NCBI GenBank assembly: GCA_009774395.1
Contig: VSNQ01000003.1
Location: 27,284 to 91,283, forward strand
Reading direction: 5' to 3'
Length of the DNA: 64,000 bases
DNA from: Lachnospiraceae bacterium
Lineage (GTDB): Bacteria; Bacillota; Clostridia; Lachnospirales; Lachnospiraceae
The translations under genes were made by a program, and so were the position numbers. This document shows, one piece after another, positions 1 through 7,878 of this stretch. Numbering within the stretch: the stretch's first letter is position 1; every line of letters begins with the position of its first letter. The notes under the pieces were generated by a model that made no database searches, was not told where the DNA came from, and saw only the letters and a program-made list of their open reading frames with translations.

Positions 1-1597
1 ACCCCTTGCCTTTCTCAATATTCTGAAATTCGCCGGAGCCTGAAATAGAAAGTTCCTCGGATTCCGCTTCCAGAGCAAGCAGAATATCAAAAGATTTCTC
101 TTGATAATTCCAATCGTTCTTATATTTTACAATTAAATCTTCAACTTGACCTGTTTCGCCAAGCGACAGTTCTATATCCTCTTTATACCACTCCTCGCTG
201 ACCTTTGCATTTCTGTCAATGCCTATGTATACTTCATCAGAGCTGCTTTTAAAATAAAAACGTCCGCTTATTGTATCCATTGCTCGCTCTTCGCCTGTAA
301 AATTAAAATCCATTGCGATAGCATCCACACCATCACCCTCTACCGGAATATCCTGCGGTGTAGAAATATTCACAATCCTTCCTTTCGCATCAAAATACGT
401 ATGGCAAACAAAGTCTTCCTCAAGCTGAAGCCCAAGAAATAACTCCATCATTTCATCGGCTTCTTGCTTAAATTTCTCCAAGTCTACTCCGGACAGTGCA
501 TTTCTAGCAGCTGCGGAATCCAATACTTCTTGATAGTACTGACTGCCCATTATATCGTCCTTTAAACTTTTCAAATATTCATTTATAGATTCTTTTGGAA
601 TACGGATTGCTACTCCGCTGCATTTTACTTCTTTATCACCGATCCAAACCGCCTTTTTTTCTCGGACAGCCGTCAATTCCCTTGCACTTTGTAACGCATC
701 TGTAAATTTAGCAAAAATATCAGATAGTTCTGCTTGGCTCTGCTCGGTTTCTGCCGCTTCCATATTTTCTGAAAAAAGTTCCATTGTATAATCTTCTGGA
801 AGCTCACTCTCTAAAAAGCGCGCCCATGCAGATTCATTAAATTTTTTGCCAAAGTCGGTTAGTTCCACACTGTAAACTTCCTCCGACACAATTGGACATT
901 GAAAAAATATGGAGTTGCTCGCACCGTCAGTAACCAATTCTCCTATTGGAAGAGTCATTCCATATGCGCCGACCCCCAATTCTGCGCTTGCTTTTTTATT
1001 TTTCCAATCTGTAACCAAATCCATATTTATGTCAAAATCTATATTTTCATAGTCATATGATTCAGGCAGTACAAATGTCATATCTGCCTGAAACTGCATT
1101 GGATTCTCACGCTGAAACGCAGTAATTTCGTCAAATCCAATATCCTCAGAAATGGAACTATTGTATGTTTCCATTTCCTTTGCCATAATATCCATACCCT
1201 GTTCATACAGTTTCTGGGGATCGGTACCAGCAAGAGGATCGCGAAATACCCGCCACGCAAGCACGCCTACCAACACAACGGCGACCACTGCGGCAACAGC
1301 AAAAATAATGCCTGCTTTGCTCTTTTTCGGCGGTTGCGGCGTACCCATCGGCATCCCACCGCCCTGATATCCCCCTGTATATGTCTGATTCTGTGCTCCA
1401 AACGGCGAATTCATCCCCCCCTGCTGACCTGCGTTCGTGCCGGACTGCTGGTAGTTTTGCACCACCTGCGCAAAACTTGGCGTTGTTCCCTGCTGTCCTG
1501 TTGCAGCGGTATCACTTTGCTGCGGCTGCTCCTTTGATAACGATACCGACTCTGTATCACTGTTTTGATTGTTTCCAAAATTATTGTTCTCTTCCAC
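1..1597 (-). CDS. Membrane-anchored protein with Q/N/G-rich cytoplasmic head, partial
   Basis: An uninterrupted frame of 532 codons runs from a GTG at 1597 off the left edge, so the C-terminus is missing. AAGGAG lies about 7 bases before the GTG. The first ~90 residues are rich in Gln, Asn, Gly and Pro (low complexity). They are followed by Pro-Pro-Lys-Lys and one hydrophobic segment (about residues 95-115), then a long acidic, soluble part beginning with a DPQKLYEQGM stretch. That fits an inside head, one membrane span and a large outside domain, as in many clostridial proteins of unknown role. I recognise no catalytic motif. It lies downstream of the ABC ATPase gene on the same strand, 138 bases away across repeat remnants, so co-transcription is possible but unproven. 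Function unknown. Confidence 0.8.
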   Translation of the reverse strand, partial: MEENNNFGNNQNSDTESVSLSKEQPQQSDTAATGQQGTTPSFAQVVQNYQQSGTNAGQQGGMNSPFGAQNQTYTGGYQGGGMPMGTPQPPKKSKAGIIFAVAAVVAVVLVGVLAWRVFRDPLAGTDPQKLYEQGMDIMAKEMETYNSSISEDIGFDEITAFQRENPMQFQADMTFVLPESYDYENIDFDINMDLVTDWKNKKASAELGVGAYGMTLPIGELVTDGASNSIFFQCPIVSEEVYSVELTDFGKKFNESAWARFLESELPEDYTMELFSENMEAAETEQSQAELSDIFAKFTDALQSARELTAVREKKAVWIGDKEVKCSGVAIRIPKESINEYLKSLKDDIMGSQYYQEVLDSAAARNALSGVDLEKFKQEADEMMELFLGLQLEEDFVCHTYFDAKGRIVNISTPQDIPVEGDGVDAIAMDFNFTGEERAMDTISGRFYFKSSSDEVYIGIDRNAKVSEEWYKEDIELSLGETGQVEDLIVKYKNDWNYQEKSFDILLALEAESEELSISGSGEFQNIEKGKG

Positions 1598-1621
1598 TTT
1601 TTATCTCCTTATCATTCCCCA

Positions 1622-1735
1622 TATCTTTTATACTGCACGGCAAAAAGATTTACCATATCGCTACGCCAGGATTATCTGATGCCGCAGATGGACATTTATA
1701 CAAGTCAAATTGATGTGTTATTTATTGACAGTTCC
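1622..1735. repeat. Remnants of dispersed palindromic repeats (families E and D)
   Basis: The text from 1628 (tatactgcacggcaaaaag) resembles one end of the family E palindrome and 1719-1735 (ttatttattgacagttcctta) matches one end of family D. Neither half has its partner arm, so these are truncated copies. Confidence 0.5.
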
Positions 1736-2419
1736 TTAATATAACTGCATCAGCAGCTTTTCGCCGCGTACTTCTCTGTCAATTTCCTTACAGATTCCTC
1801 CTTTTAAAACATAAACTCTATCGCAGATATCCAAGTCAACCTCCTCATGGGTGGCAAGCAGTATCGTACCACCAATCTCCCGATACATTACTAAATAGCT
1901 CCGAATATCTGCTTTTCCCAAAAGATCCAGTGCTGCGTCTGGTTCATCTAAAATTAAAACCGGCGGGCGTCCGGCAAGTGCGCAGCCAATGCTAACCCGC
2001 TTTTTCATGCCGCCGGAAAGCCTGCCAGCCTTCAAACGAACCATATGGTCAATTCCAAGCACCTTTAAAAAACCCTCATTTATCTCATGTTCCAACAGTC
2101 CTTTATTCTGGTACCATATCAGCAGATTATCCCAGACACTTAACTCTGGTATTAGGTTGCTGTCCTGTGGTACATATCCAATATACTGTCGGAATATTTT
2201 TATTCCTGAATGTCCAGATGCTTTCTGTCCGTCAAAATAAATCCCGCCGCTCTTTGGTGTGCGAAGCCCTGCTAAAATATTTAACAGCGTCGATTTTCCG
2301 CAGCCATTTTCACCTACTATTCCGATACACTCTCCTGCATTCGCCGTAAGGTGGACACCACACAGCACAGTTCTTCTGCCGTATCCGCTTACAATATCCT
2401 TCGCTAACATCCGTTCCAT
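1736..2419 (-). CDS. ABC transporter ATP-binding protein
   Basis: A stand-alone ABC nucleotide-binding subunit of about 227 residues. Visible motifs in order: Walker A GENGCGKST, a Q-loop region (YVPQDSN), signature LSGGMKKRVSIG, Walker B VLILDEPDAALD and the switch His in LATHEE. It would hydrolyse ATP at the inner membrane face to drive a permease. No permease gene is adjacent, so its partner and substrate cannot be told. I chose the ATG at 2419, which has AGGGAG 7 bases upstream. The frame stays open to a GTG at 2464 that overlaps the TAG of the rep gene, so a 242-residue form coupled to rep translation is possible. The overlap suggests one transcript with the initiator gene. Confidence 0.85.
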   Translation of the reverse strand: MERMLAKDIVSGYGRRTVLCGVHLTANAGECIGIVGENGCGKSTLLNILAGLRTPKSGGIYFDGQKASGHSGIKIFRQYIGYVPQDSNLIPELSVWDNLLIWYQNKGLLEHEINEGFLKVLGIDHMVRLKAGRLSGGMKKRVSIGCALAGRPPVLILDEPDAALDLLGKADIRSYLVMYREIGGTILLATHEEVDLDICDRVYVLKGGICKEIDREVRGEKLLMQLY

Positions 2420-2463
2420 TTCGCACTCCCTGCAACTGCCTTTATCAAACGCCACACCGAACA

Positions 2464-3552
2464 CTAATTTGATAAAATCTGCTGTTCAAACGCCTCAATA
2501 TCCAACTGTTCATATGTGGTATTCAAATCCTTATTATTCCAGCTTGAACCGCGGTTGCCACCTTGTCGCAGCGGTTCATAATATCCATTTTTCAGAATGG
2601 TCAGCACATAACCGACTTTATTATCCACTTTCTTATTCATTGTATATGTAAGAATTTCAAAAAGCTGCTCATGCGTGCGGTCATTTGCCTTGGCTGTGCG
2701 CAAAATATCTTTTGCTTCCTTGAGATTGCATTCAAAAACGTCAATTACCTCCTGCTCCTCTGCCGTTGCAATTACAGATTCGCCGTCTTGTTCAATGGTT
2801 TCATACTCCACAATAGTGGGACGCCTGCGCGGAACCTTTTTTACCTTAAACCGTACAGCGCCAATGCCTTTCTGTCCGCTGGGCAGCCGCTCCTGAATTA
2901 GTTCATACTCAAATGAAATATCCGTGTTTCCATTAATCTCCTCATATGGTTTATCAAGAATTTCGCGTTTAACATTGCTGTTAGCATAAGATTCTGGTAT
3001 TTTCATCATTTTTCTTAATTCGTCAAAAGGGATAACAAATGTGCCGCCATTAAAGTTTTCCTTATTTTTTAGCAAATAATATAAGCGCTTGGAATACTTC
3101 TTTGTGAGGTTGAGCGGATATTCAATCCGATAGTAAGCGCCCTGCTTGGCAGACATAATCATTTCCTTTACTTCGGGATGAAGATCCAGCACAATCTTGC
3201 TGCGCCCCTCATCGCCGCGCTTTTTCTGATACTTTATCTTACTAAACCACGGATAATAAATATCGGTTCCTTCGTCTTCCTTTAAGCGAAAACCCAGTCC
3301 CTCAAACTTCTTTACTGCCTTTTGCAGATAGGAATATGCATTAGACTCATCCTGCAGATTATAGAGATGTTTCACATCATTAATATTAATTTCATATCTT
3401 GTATTTTCCTCTGTGTCATCCCCTTCGCCTACAATACCAAGCAAGATATCCAAGATATCATTCTGTCTTCTGTCCAAGTCATATCTTGCCTCTATAATTG
3501 TCTGTGGTCTAAATGCAACTTCCTTACCACCCATTTTCTTCTTACGACTCAT
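2464..3552 (-). CDS. Rep_3 family replication initiator (RepB-like)
   Basis: The 362-residue product has the layout of plasmid-type Rep_3 initiators: an N-terminal winged-helix region (about residues 15-130) with the QNDILDILL stretch, and a second winged-helix region (about 130-250) with LNLTKKYSKRLYYLLK and the following KREILDKPYEEIN. It is followed by a basic KVPRRRP segment and a variable tail. Such proteins bind iterons and start theta replication of plasmids and chromids, and dispersed relatives occur in clostridial chromosomes. A GAGAGG site precedes the ATG. I see no iteron array upstream, only a 9-base tandem cagtatttt near 3650. It may mark an integrated plasmid, or this replicon may not be the main chromosome. 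Confidence 0.8.
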   Translation of the reverse strand: MSRKKKMGGKEVAFRPQTIIEARYDLDRRQNDILDILLGIVGEGDDTEENTRYEININDVKHLYNLQDESNAYSYLQKAVKKFEGLGFRLKEDEGTDIYYPWFSKIKYQKKRGDEGRSKIVLDLHPEVKEMIMSAKQGAYYRIEYPLNLTKKYSKRLYYLLKNKENFNGGTFVIPFDELRKMMKIPESYANSNVKREILDKPYEEINGNTDISFEYELIQERLPSGQKGIGAVRFKVKKVPRRRPTIVEYETIEQDGESVIATAEEQEVIDVFECNLKEAKDILRTAKANDRTHEQLFEILTYTMNKKVDNKVGYVLTILKNGYYEPLRQGGNRGSSWNNKDLNTTYEQLDIEAFEQQILSN

Positions 3553-3706
3553 CTAAAAACCTCTCTTCGTAAGGCACTCCACATCACCCTATCATTTCTA
3601 TCATACGCCTAAAACACAATAAAGGCAAACCCTTTTTTGAAATTCCAGTATTTTCAGTATTTTGTATATTTATGGCTGTCGTTTTATAAAGCTTGACTGT
3701 AATTAT

Positions 3707-4558
3707 TTATGCCAAAACAATAATCTCACCTTTTGCCTGCGGGTCATCCTGTATCAGTTCCTCGACAGAAGGCACCTTAATGCGCCCTGAAAGCGGATTT
3801 TTAATGCTGACAACTGGTGAGCAGATTTCCGCTTCTACTTCCGACTTTTCAAAACATAGATCTGCCTCCAGCAATTCGCAGTTTACAAGCTTTAATCCCT
3901 TGCAGTAACAAAGCGGCTGCGTACCCGATATCCTGCAATTCTCAAACGTTACATTTTCGCAGTACCATGCAAGATACTCCCCGCTTAACACGCTATTGCG
4001 CACAGTTACATTCTTTGCATGCCAAAGGGCATCTTTTGTATGAAATACACAGTTTTCAAACACAGAATCCGTAATATACTGAAACGAATATTTACCCTCC
4101 AGTTGCACGTTGTCAAATATAAGATGGTCTGAACGCATCATAAAATATTCTCCCTGCACAGTACAGTCTTTCATTGCTATATTATGTACAAACCACCCAA
4201 ACTCCGGTGAAAGAATATCACAGCCCTGCATCTGAATATCACTACATTCCCGCAATGCTTTAATTCCGTGCAGTTTGGTATCTGTAATTTCAATCCCGCA
4301 GGAATACCACAATGCAGCACGGCATAACTGCGTCAGTTCTGAATCGAAAATTTTTAACCCCGTATCATGCCAAAAGGGATAACGCAAATTAAAAAAACTA
4401 TTGTAAACTGCGATATCACGGCTTTCCTTTAAAGCACTTTCTCCGTCTGCCGGCCCGTCAAAAGTACAGTTTCTTACAACAATCCCTGAACTTCCATATA
4501 AAGCACGCTCCATATCAAATGTTCTATTTTCAACTATCATGTTATCTGTACCCTCCAT
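3707..4558 (-). CDS. DUF3737 family right-handed beta-helix protein
   Basis: A protein of about 283 residues built of short repeating strands (patterns such as F-x-N-C-x-F, V-x-N-S-x-L, F-E-N-C-x-I), as expected of a right-handed parallel beta-helix. The segments RALYGSSG, DGPADGESALKES, NLRYPFWHDTG, CRAALWYS and HGIKALRE are hallmarks of the DUF3737 family as I know it. There is no signal peptide or membrane span, so it should be cytoplasmic. Biochemical function is unknown; the conserved aromatic and acidic residues on one face suggest a ligand or substrate site. The ATG at 4558 follows AAAGGGG; an ATG at 4540 after GGAGG is equally good. It appears to be monocistronic. Confidence 0.85.
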   Translation of the reverse strand: MEGTDNMIVENRTFDMERALYGSSGIVVRNCTFDGPADGESALKESRDIAVYNSFFNLRYPFWHDTGLKIFDSELTQLCRAALWYSCGIEITDTKLHGIKALRECSDIQMQGCDILSPEFGWFVHNIAMKDCTVQGEYFMMRSDHLIFDNVQLEGKYSFQYITDSVFENCVFHTKDALWHAKNVTVRNSVLSGEYLAWYCENVTFENCRISGTQPLCYCKGLKLVNCELLEADLCFEKSEVEAEICSPVVSIKNPLSGRIKVPSVEELIQDDPQAKGEIIVLA

Positions 4559-4678
4559 ACGATTAACCCCTTTCCAAAATAATGACACAATCTTTTATGG
4601 AAAGATTATACATAATTCCGTGTGATTTGTCATCCCTAATCTTAAGAATCTGTGTTTTTTTGCAATAGTATAACATAG

Positions 4679-4776
4679 GGGGTTGTCGCAATAAGCTTTG
4701 ATGATACAAGATATAGTATAAATCACAGCACAGTATTAGACTATCTAGTATCCGTTTTCCTTAATACGACAGCCCC
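4679..4776. repeat. Family A palindromic repeat, 98 bp (diverged copy)
   Basis: Begins GGGG(T)TGTCGC and ends GCGA/ACGACAGCCCC. It has exactly the same length (98 bp) and the same inner acaagata motif as the copies at 47122-47219 and 54702-54799. Those two are near identical; this one is substituted in many places but keeps both ends and the spacing. Confidence 0.75.
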
Positions 4777-4861
4777 GTAAGAAATCGTAGTGATTGCACT
4801 GCATCAAATGAATTGTACTAAAAAATAAACATATGTTTACCACTTGATTATCATTGCAGTA

Positions 4862-4890
4862 TTGACGAACACGCAGGCATATGTTATAGT
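4862..4890 (+). promoter_or_regulatory. Sigma-A type promoter for the lipoprotein gene
   Basis: TTGACG (4862-4867) and TATAGT (4885-4890) are separated by 17 bases, which leaves a leader of about 145 nt before the ATG at 5041. I see no obvious riboswitch in the leader. Confidence 0.6.
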
Positions 4891-5040
4891 AGTTAATTAG
4901 TACAGTATTTCCACAAGCTGACAGAAGATTTGCATACGCCGTGGAGAATGCGGCAAAACAGGACATACTGTACACAATACTTGGTTAAGGGCGCGTTCTC
5001 TAAAGTATATTGATAAGAATGAAAAGAGGGAGAAAAGGAA

Positions 5041-5706
5041 ATGAAAAAGTTAAAGAAAATCGCACTGTTACTTGTAGGTGTATTAATGGTTGGTATGCTT
5101 GCTGGCTGCGGACAAAAATTTGATGCACAGGCTTATGTAAAAGCTTTACTGGATGCTTCCTACAAAAATGATTCGGCTGCATTTGTCAGCACAAAGGTTG
5201 GTACCGCAGAAGAAGCTGCCGCATTATATGAGGAAGGTATTGATTCTGAGTTAGACGCACTGCTTTCTACATTTGATACTTTTGATATTGATGTTTCTGA
5301 CGAATCCAAAGCAGAGTTCCGTCAAATTGTAAAAGATTTACTCAGCAAGGTGAAATATACTGTAGACAGTGCAGAAAAACAGGACGACGGTTCGTACGTT
5401 GTTACGATTACATATGAGCAGATGAAGTTCTTTGAGCCGTTTATGGCTGAGTTTGAAACAATTTCTGAAAGCTTAGCTACTGAATGGATGGAAGCAGAAG
5501 AAGGCGCACTTTCTGAAGATGAAATGATGGAACAGCTTATTGTAGCTTATAAAGACAGTATGGTGAAAGCTCTTGAGAACGTAGAGTATGCAGAAGCGGA
5601 TACCGCAACCGTTACTGTTGAATTAATCGACAATGTATACACACCGGATCAGAGTGATGTAGAGAATCTTGAGATGGTATTTTTCGATACAGACTTTCTG
5701 AATTAA
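5041..5706 (+). CDS. Extracytoplasmic lipoprotein (DUF5105-like), unknown function
   Basis: A 221-residue protein with a lipoprotein signal: Lys-rich start, hydrophobic core and lipobox LAGC with Cys-23 as the lipidation site. The mature part is acidic and largely helical. It opens with AQAYVKALLDASYKND, a layout I associate with small clostridial lipoproteins such as DUF5105 members; this family assignment is tentative. It should sit on the outer face of the membrane. GAGGGAGAAAAGGAA precedes the ATG. The gene stands alone, with a promoter at 4862 and a clear terminator at 5736, so it is probably monocistronic. No enzymatic motif is seen. Confidence 0.85.
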   Translation: MKKLKKIALLLVGVLMVGMLAGCGQKFDAQAYVKALLDASYKNDSAAFVSTKVGTAEEAAALYEEGIDSELDALLSTFDTFDIDVSDESKAEFRQIVKDLLSKVKYTVDSAEKQDDGSYVVTITYEQMKFFEPFMAEFETISESLATEWMEAEEGALSEDEMMEQLIVAYKDSMVKALENVEYAEADTATVTVELIDNVYTPDQSDVENLEMVFFDTDFLN

Positions 5707-5735
5707 TCAAAATGTAATAAGAGAATGTGTTAAAT

Positions 5736-5768
5736 GGGGCTGTTATAATAACAGCCCCAAACCATTTT
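5736..5768 (+). terminator. Rho-independent terminator after the lipoprotein gene
   Basis: The perfect stem ggggctgtta/taacagcccc (5736-5758) is followed by a T-rich tract. It lies 30 bases after the stop codon. Confidence 0.8.
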
Positions 5769-5777
5769 TATTTTATT

Positions 5778-5877
5778 TATACTCACGAGCGATTGATTTT
5801 CCTTTCTGCACAGCACGTATCGCCCGTTTATGCAATATGGCTGTGCAAAAATTGAAAATCTTAACGGTCGTTAGTAT
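5778..5877. repeat. Family B palindromic repeat, ~100 bp
   Basis: An imperfect inverted repeat with ends tactcacgagcg... and ...cggtcgttagta and inner arms tttctgcacagc/ggctgtgcaaaaa. Related copies lie at 10033, 11311, 11395, 12925 and, as a chimera, 16817. Confidence 0.8.
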
Positions 5878-5910
5878 ATTATCCCCTGCGGAAAGGATAA
5901 GCTACTAAAT

Positions 5911-7878
5911 CTATATGTAATATTGTGCCTGTGCATTCCACATTTTGTAATATTTCTGTTCTTTCTCTTCCAAAAGCTGCTCATGAGAACCACATTGTAT
6001 TAAGCATCCTTTGTCCAATACAATAATTCGGTCGCACATACGGCAAGAGGACATTCTATGACTAATAAATAACACAGTTTTTGTATTATCTGAAGTAATC
6101 CGATAAAAATTTTCGAACAATTCTGCCTCCGCATAAGGATCAAGTGCCGCGGTCGGTTCATCCAAAATCATGATTTGCGATTCTTTGTACAATGCTCTTG
6201 CAATTGCTGCCTTCTGCGCTTCTCCACCGGATAGATCCACGCCATTTTCGTCAAAATCATGAAACAGCGGCTGACGGATTCCTTGCTCCCACTGACTAAC
6301 TTTCTCCTTTATCCCAGCCTGATCCAGACAATTCCAGACCCGACTTTCCTGATAATCAAGAGAAGATTTATCAGATTTATCAGATTTATCTTCCCTACTC
6401 ACCGCGCAGTCTGTATGCCGTTCTTGCAGCATATTTTCTCTGCATGGGTCTTTGTATAAAGACGAAGCGGATATATTTTCTGCCAGCGGAAATGCAAATA
6501 AAGCAAAATCTTGAAAAACAGCCGAAATATATCCCATATATTCTGCATAGGAGTAGCTTTGGATATTGTGCCCATTTAGAAGAATCTCTCCCTCGGTCGG
6601 CTGATACAAGCGGCACAGCAGCTTTATTAATGTTGTTTTGCCAGAACCATTTTCCCCGACAATTGTAATTTTCTCTCCTCTTTTTATTGTAAAAGAAATA
6701 TTTTTTAATACCCATTTTTCACTTTCCGGATAGCGAAAGCCAACATTGCAGAATGTGATTTCCTTGCAGCATTGCAGCGGAACTTGTTCCTGCTGTTCTT
6801 CTTTTGTGTTTTCTGCTAAATCCATATATTCAAAGTATCGAATCAAATGTTCATTATTATTGCGAAGATCCGTAACCGTCTGTGCTGCATTATGAAAAGC
6901 CTCAATAAGCTGCATAACAACCGCGTAAAAAATTACAATACTTCCTGCCCCCATTACACCGGCTGCCGCCTGCTGCGCTACAGTTAAATAAACCACACTT
7001 CCACAGACGCAGGAACATAAAAGCTTTATTCCATCGCACTCATTTAAAGCCCGCAGCTCTCTTTGATTCCCTTTCCAAAAGGGCTGATAGCAGTTCTTTT
7101 GGCTTTCCTCTATAATTTTATCCGTTTGATGATAAATTCTGGCATCCAACGCCGCATTTTCGTCTGATAAATACTGCATTGTAAAGTAATCTCCATAACG
7201 CTGGTATTTCGCGCCCTGTTGAAATATCTGAAAACTAACGTCAAAACGTCTGCCTGCCATTTTGCAGGACACCCAGACGCACACCCCCACCAACACAAGC
7301 AATCCTGCACTATCTTTGATAAAAATACCGCAATCTATACCTATACGGCTCTGCAAAATGGTATTCCATACCGAATAAATACCAAATCCCAGTGCTCCCA
7401 AGACTGAACAAATATTTGCAGAAAGTACATCCATATCCCAATACAAGCTTGCCATACCTCCGCCAAAAGTTTGGATGCTCCCCGACACCCAATCCCGCAG
7501 CTGCCTTGTACTGTTTCGCTCCAACAGTTCAAACGGTATCTGGTGTGCATGGTTCGTTAAATGGATTTCATGCGCACAAAACAAATAACTGTACCCAACT
7601 GCGACTTTTGCTTCCTCTGCATTTTTGTAAAGTGTTAATATAAATGTAATTAAAACAGTGCCTGTTATCAATCCAAACAATTTGTCTATATTTTTTCCTG
7701 CCAGCAGCTCCTCTATTACTGCTGCTGACAGCCATATTGGAAGATAAAAGCAACACATTTTCAAAAAATTCCTTCTATATATATGCTTCATCTGCCCAGC
7801 AAGCATTACTTCAAATTCCTTTAAACCACGCCTTATCAATGCAAGATCTTCTCTAAGCGTTCTCCCACTTTTCTGCAT
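5911..7878 (-). CDS. ABC transporter, fused permease/ATPase (exporter half 1)
   Basis: About 655 residues: an N-terminal six-helix exporter domain, then an ATPase domain with Walker A GENGSGKTT, signature LSGGEAQKAAIARAL, Walker B MILDEPTAALD and switch His in ISHRMS. With the neighbouring half-transporter it most likely forms a heterodimeric exporter; the substrate is not evident, though pairs of this type often export peptides. I chose the ATG at 7878, reached from AGGAGG about 9 bases upstream, which overlaps the end of the partner gene by 26 bases (translational coupling). Oddly, about 35 residues between the Q-loop and signature (roughly 473-506) are encoded by a family F repeat plus a 9-base triplication giving SDKSDKS. 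The catalytic motifs remain intact, so it may still work. Confidence 0.9.
   Translation of the reverse strand: MQKSGRTLREDLALIRRGLKEFEVMLAGQMKHIYRRNFLKMCCFYLPIWLSAAVIEELLAGKNIDKLFGLITGTVLITFILTLYKNAEEAKVAVGYSYLFCAHEIHLTNHAHQIPFELLERNSTRQLRDWVSGSIQTFGGGMASLYWDMDVLSANICSVLGALGFGIYSVWNTILQSRIGIDCGIFIKDSAGLLVLVGVCVWVSCKMAGRRFDVSFQIFQQGAKYQRYGDYFTMQYLSDENAALDARIYHQTDKIIEESQKNCYQPFWKGNQRELRALNECDGIKLLCSCVCGSVVYLTVAQQAAAGVMGAGSIVIFYAVVMQLIEAFHNAAQTVTDLRNNNEHLIRYFEYMDLAENTKEEQQEQVPLQCCKEITFCNVGFRYPESEKWVLKNISFTIKRGEKITIVGENGSGKTTLIKLLCRLYQPTEGEILLNGHNIQSYSYAEYMGYISAVFQDFALFAFPLAENISASSLYKDPCRENMLQERHTDCAVSREDKSDKSDKSSLDYQESRVWNCLDQAGIKEKVSQWEQGIRQPLFHDFDENGVDLSGGEAQKAAIARALYKESQIMILDEPTAALDPYAEAELFENFYRITSDNTKTVLFISHRMSSCRMCDRIIVLDKGCLIQCGSHEQLLEEKEQKYYKMWNAQAQYYI
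6387..6460. repeat. Family F repeat lying inside the ABC ATPase coding region
   Basis: The plus-strand text cttccctactc...gcagcatattttctctgcatggg...tgtataaa matches the family F copies at 22733 and 32008. It lies wholly in frame in the ATPase gene. Directly beside it (6366-6391) the 9-mer tttatcaga is repeated about three times. Confidence 0.7.

Noticed and set aside
4745..4975. 76-residue minus-strand frame upstream of the lipoprotein gene
   Set aside because: It covers a family A repeat and the promoter region, has no ribosome-binding site, and its composition is not protein-like.
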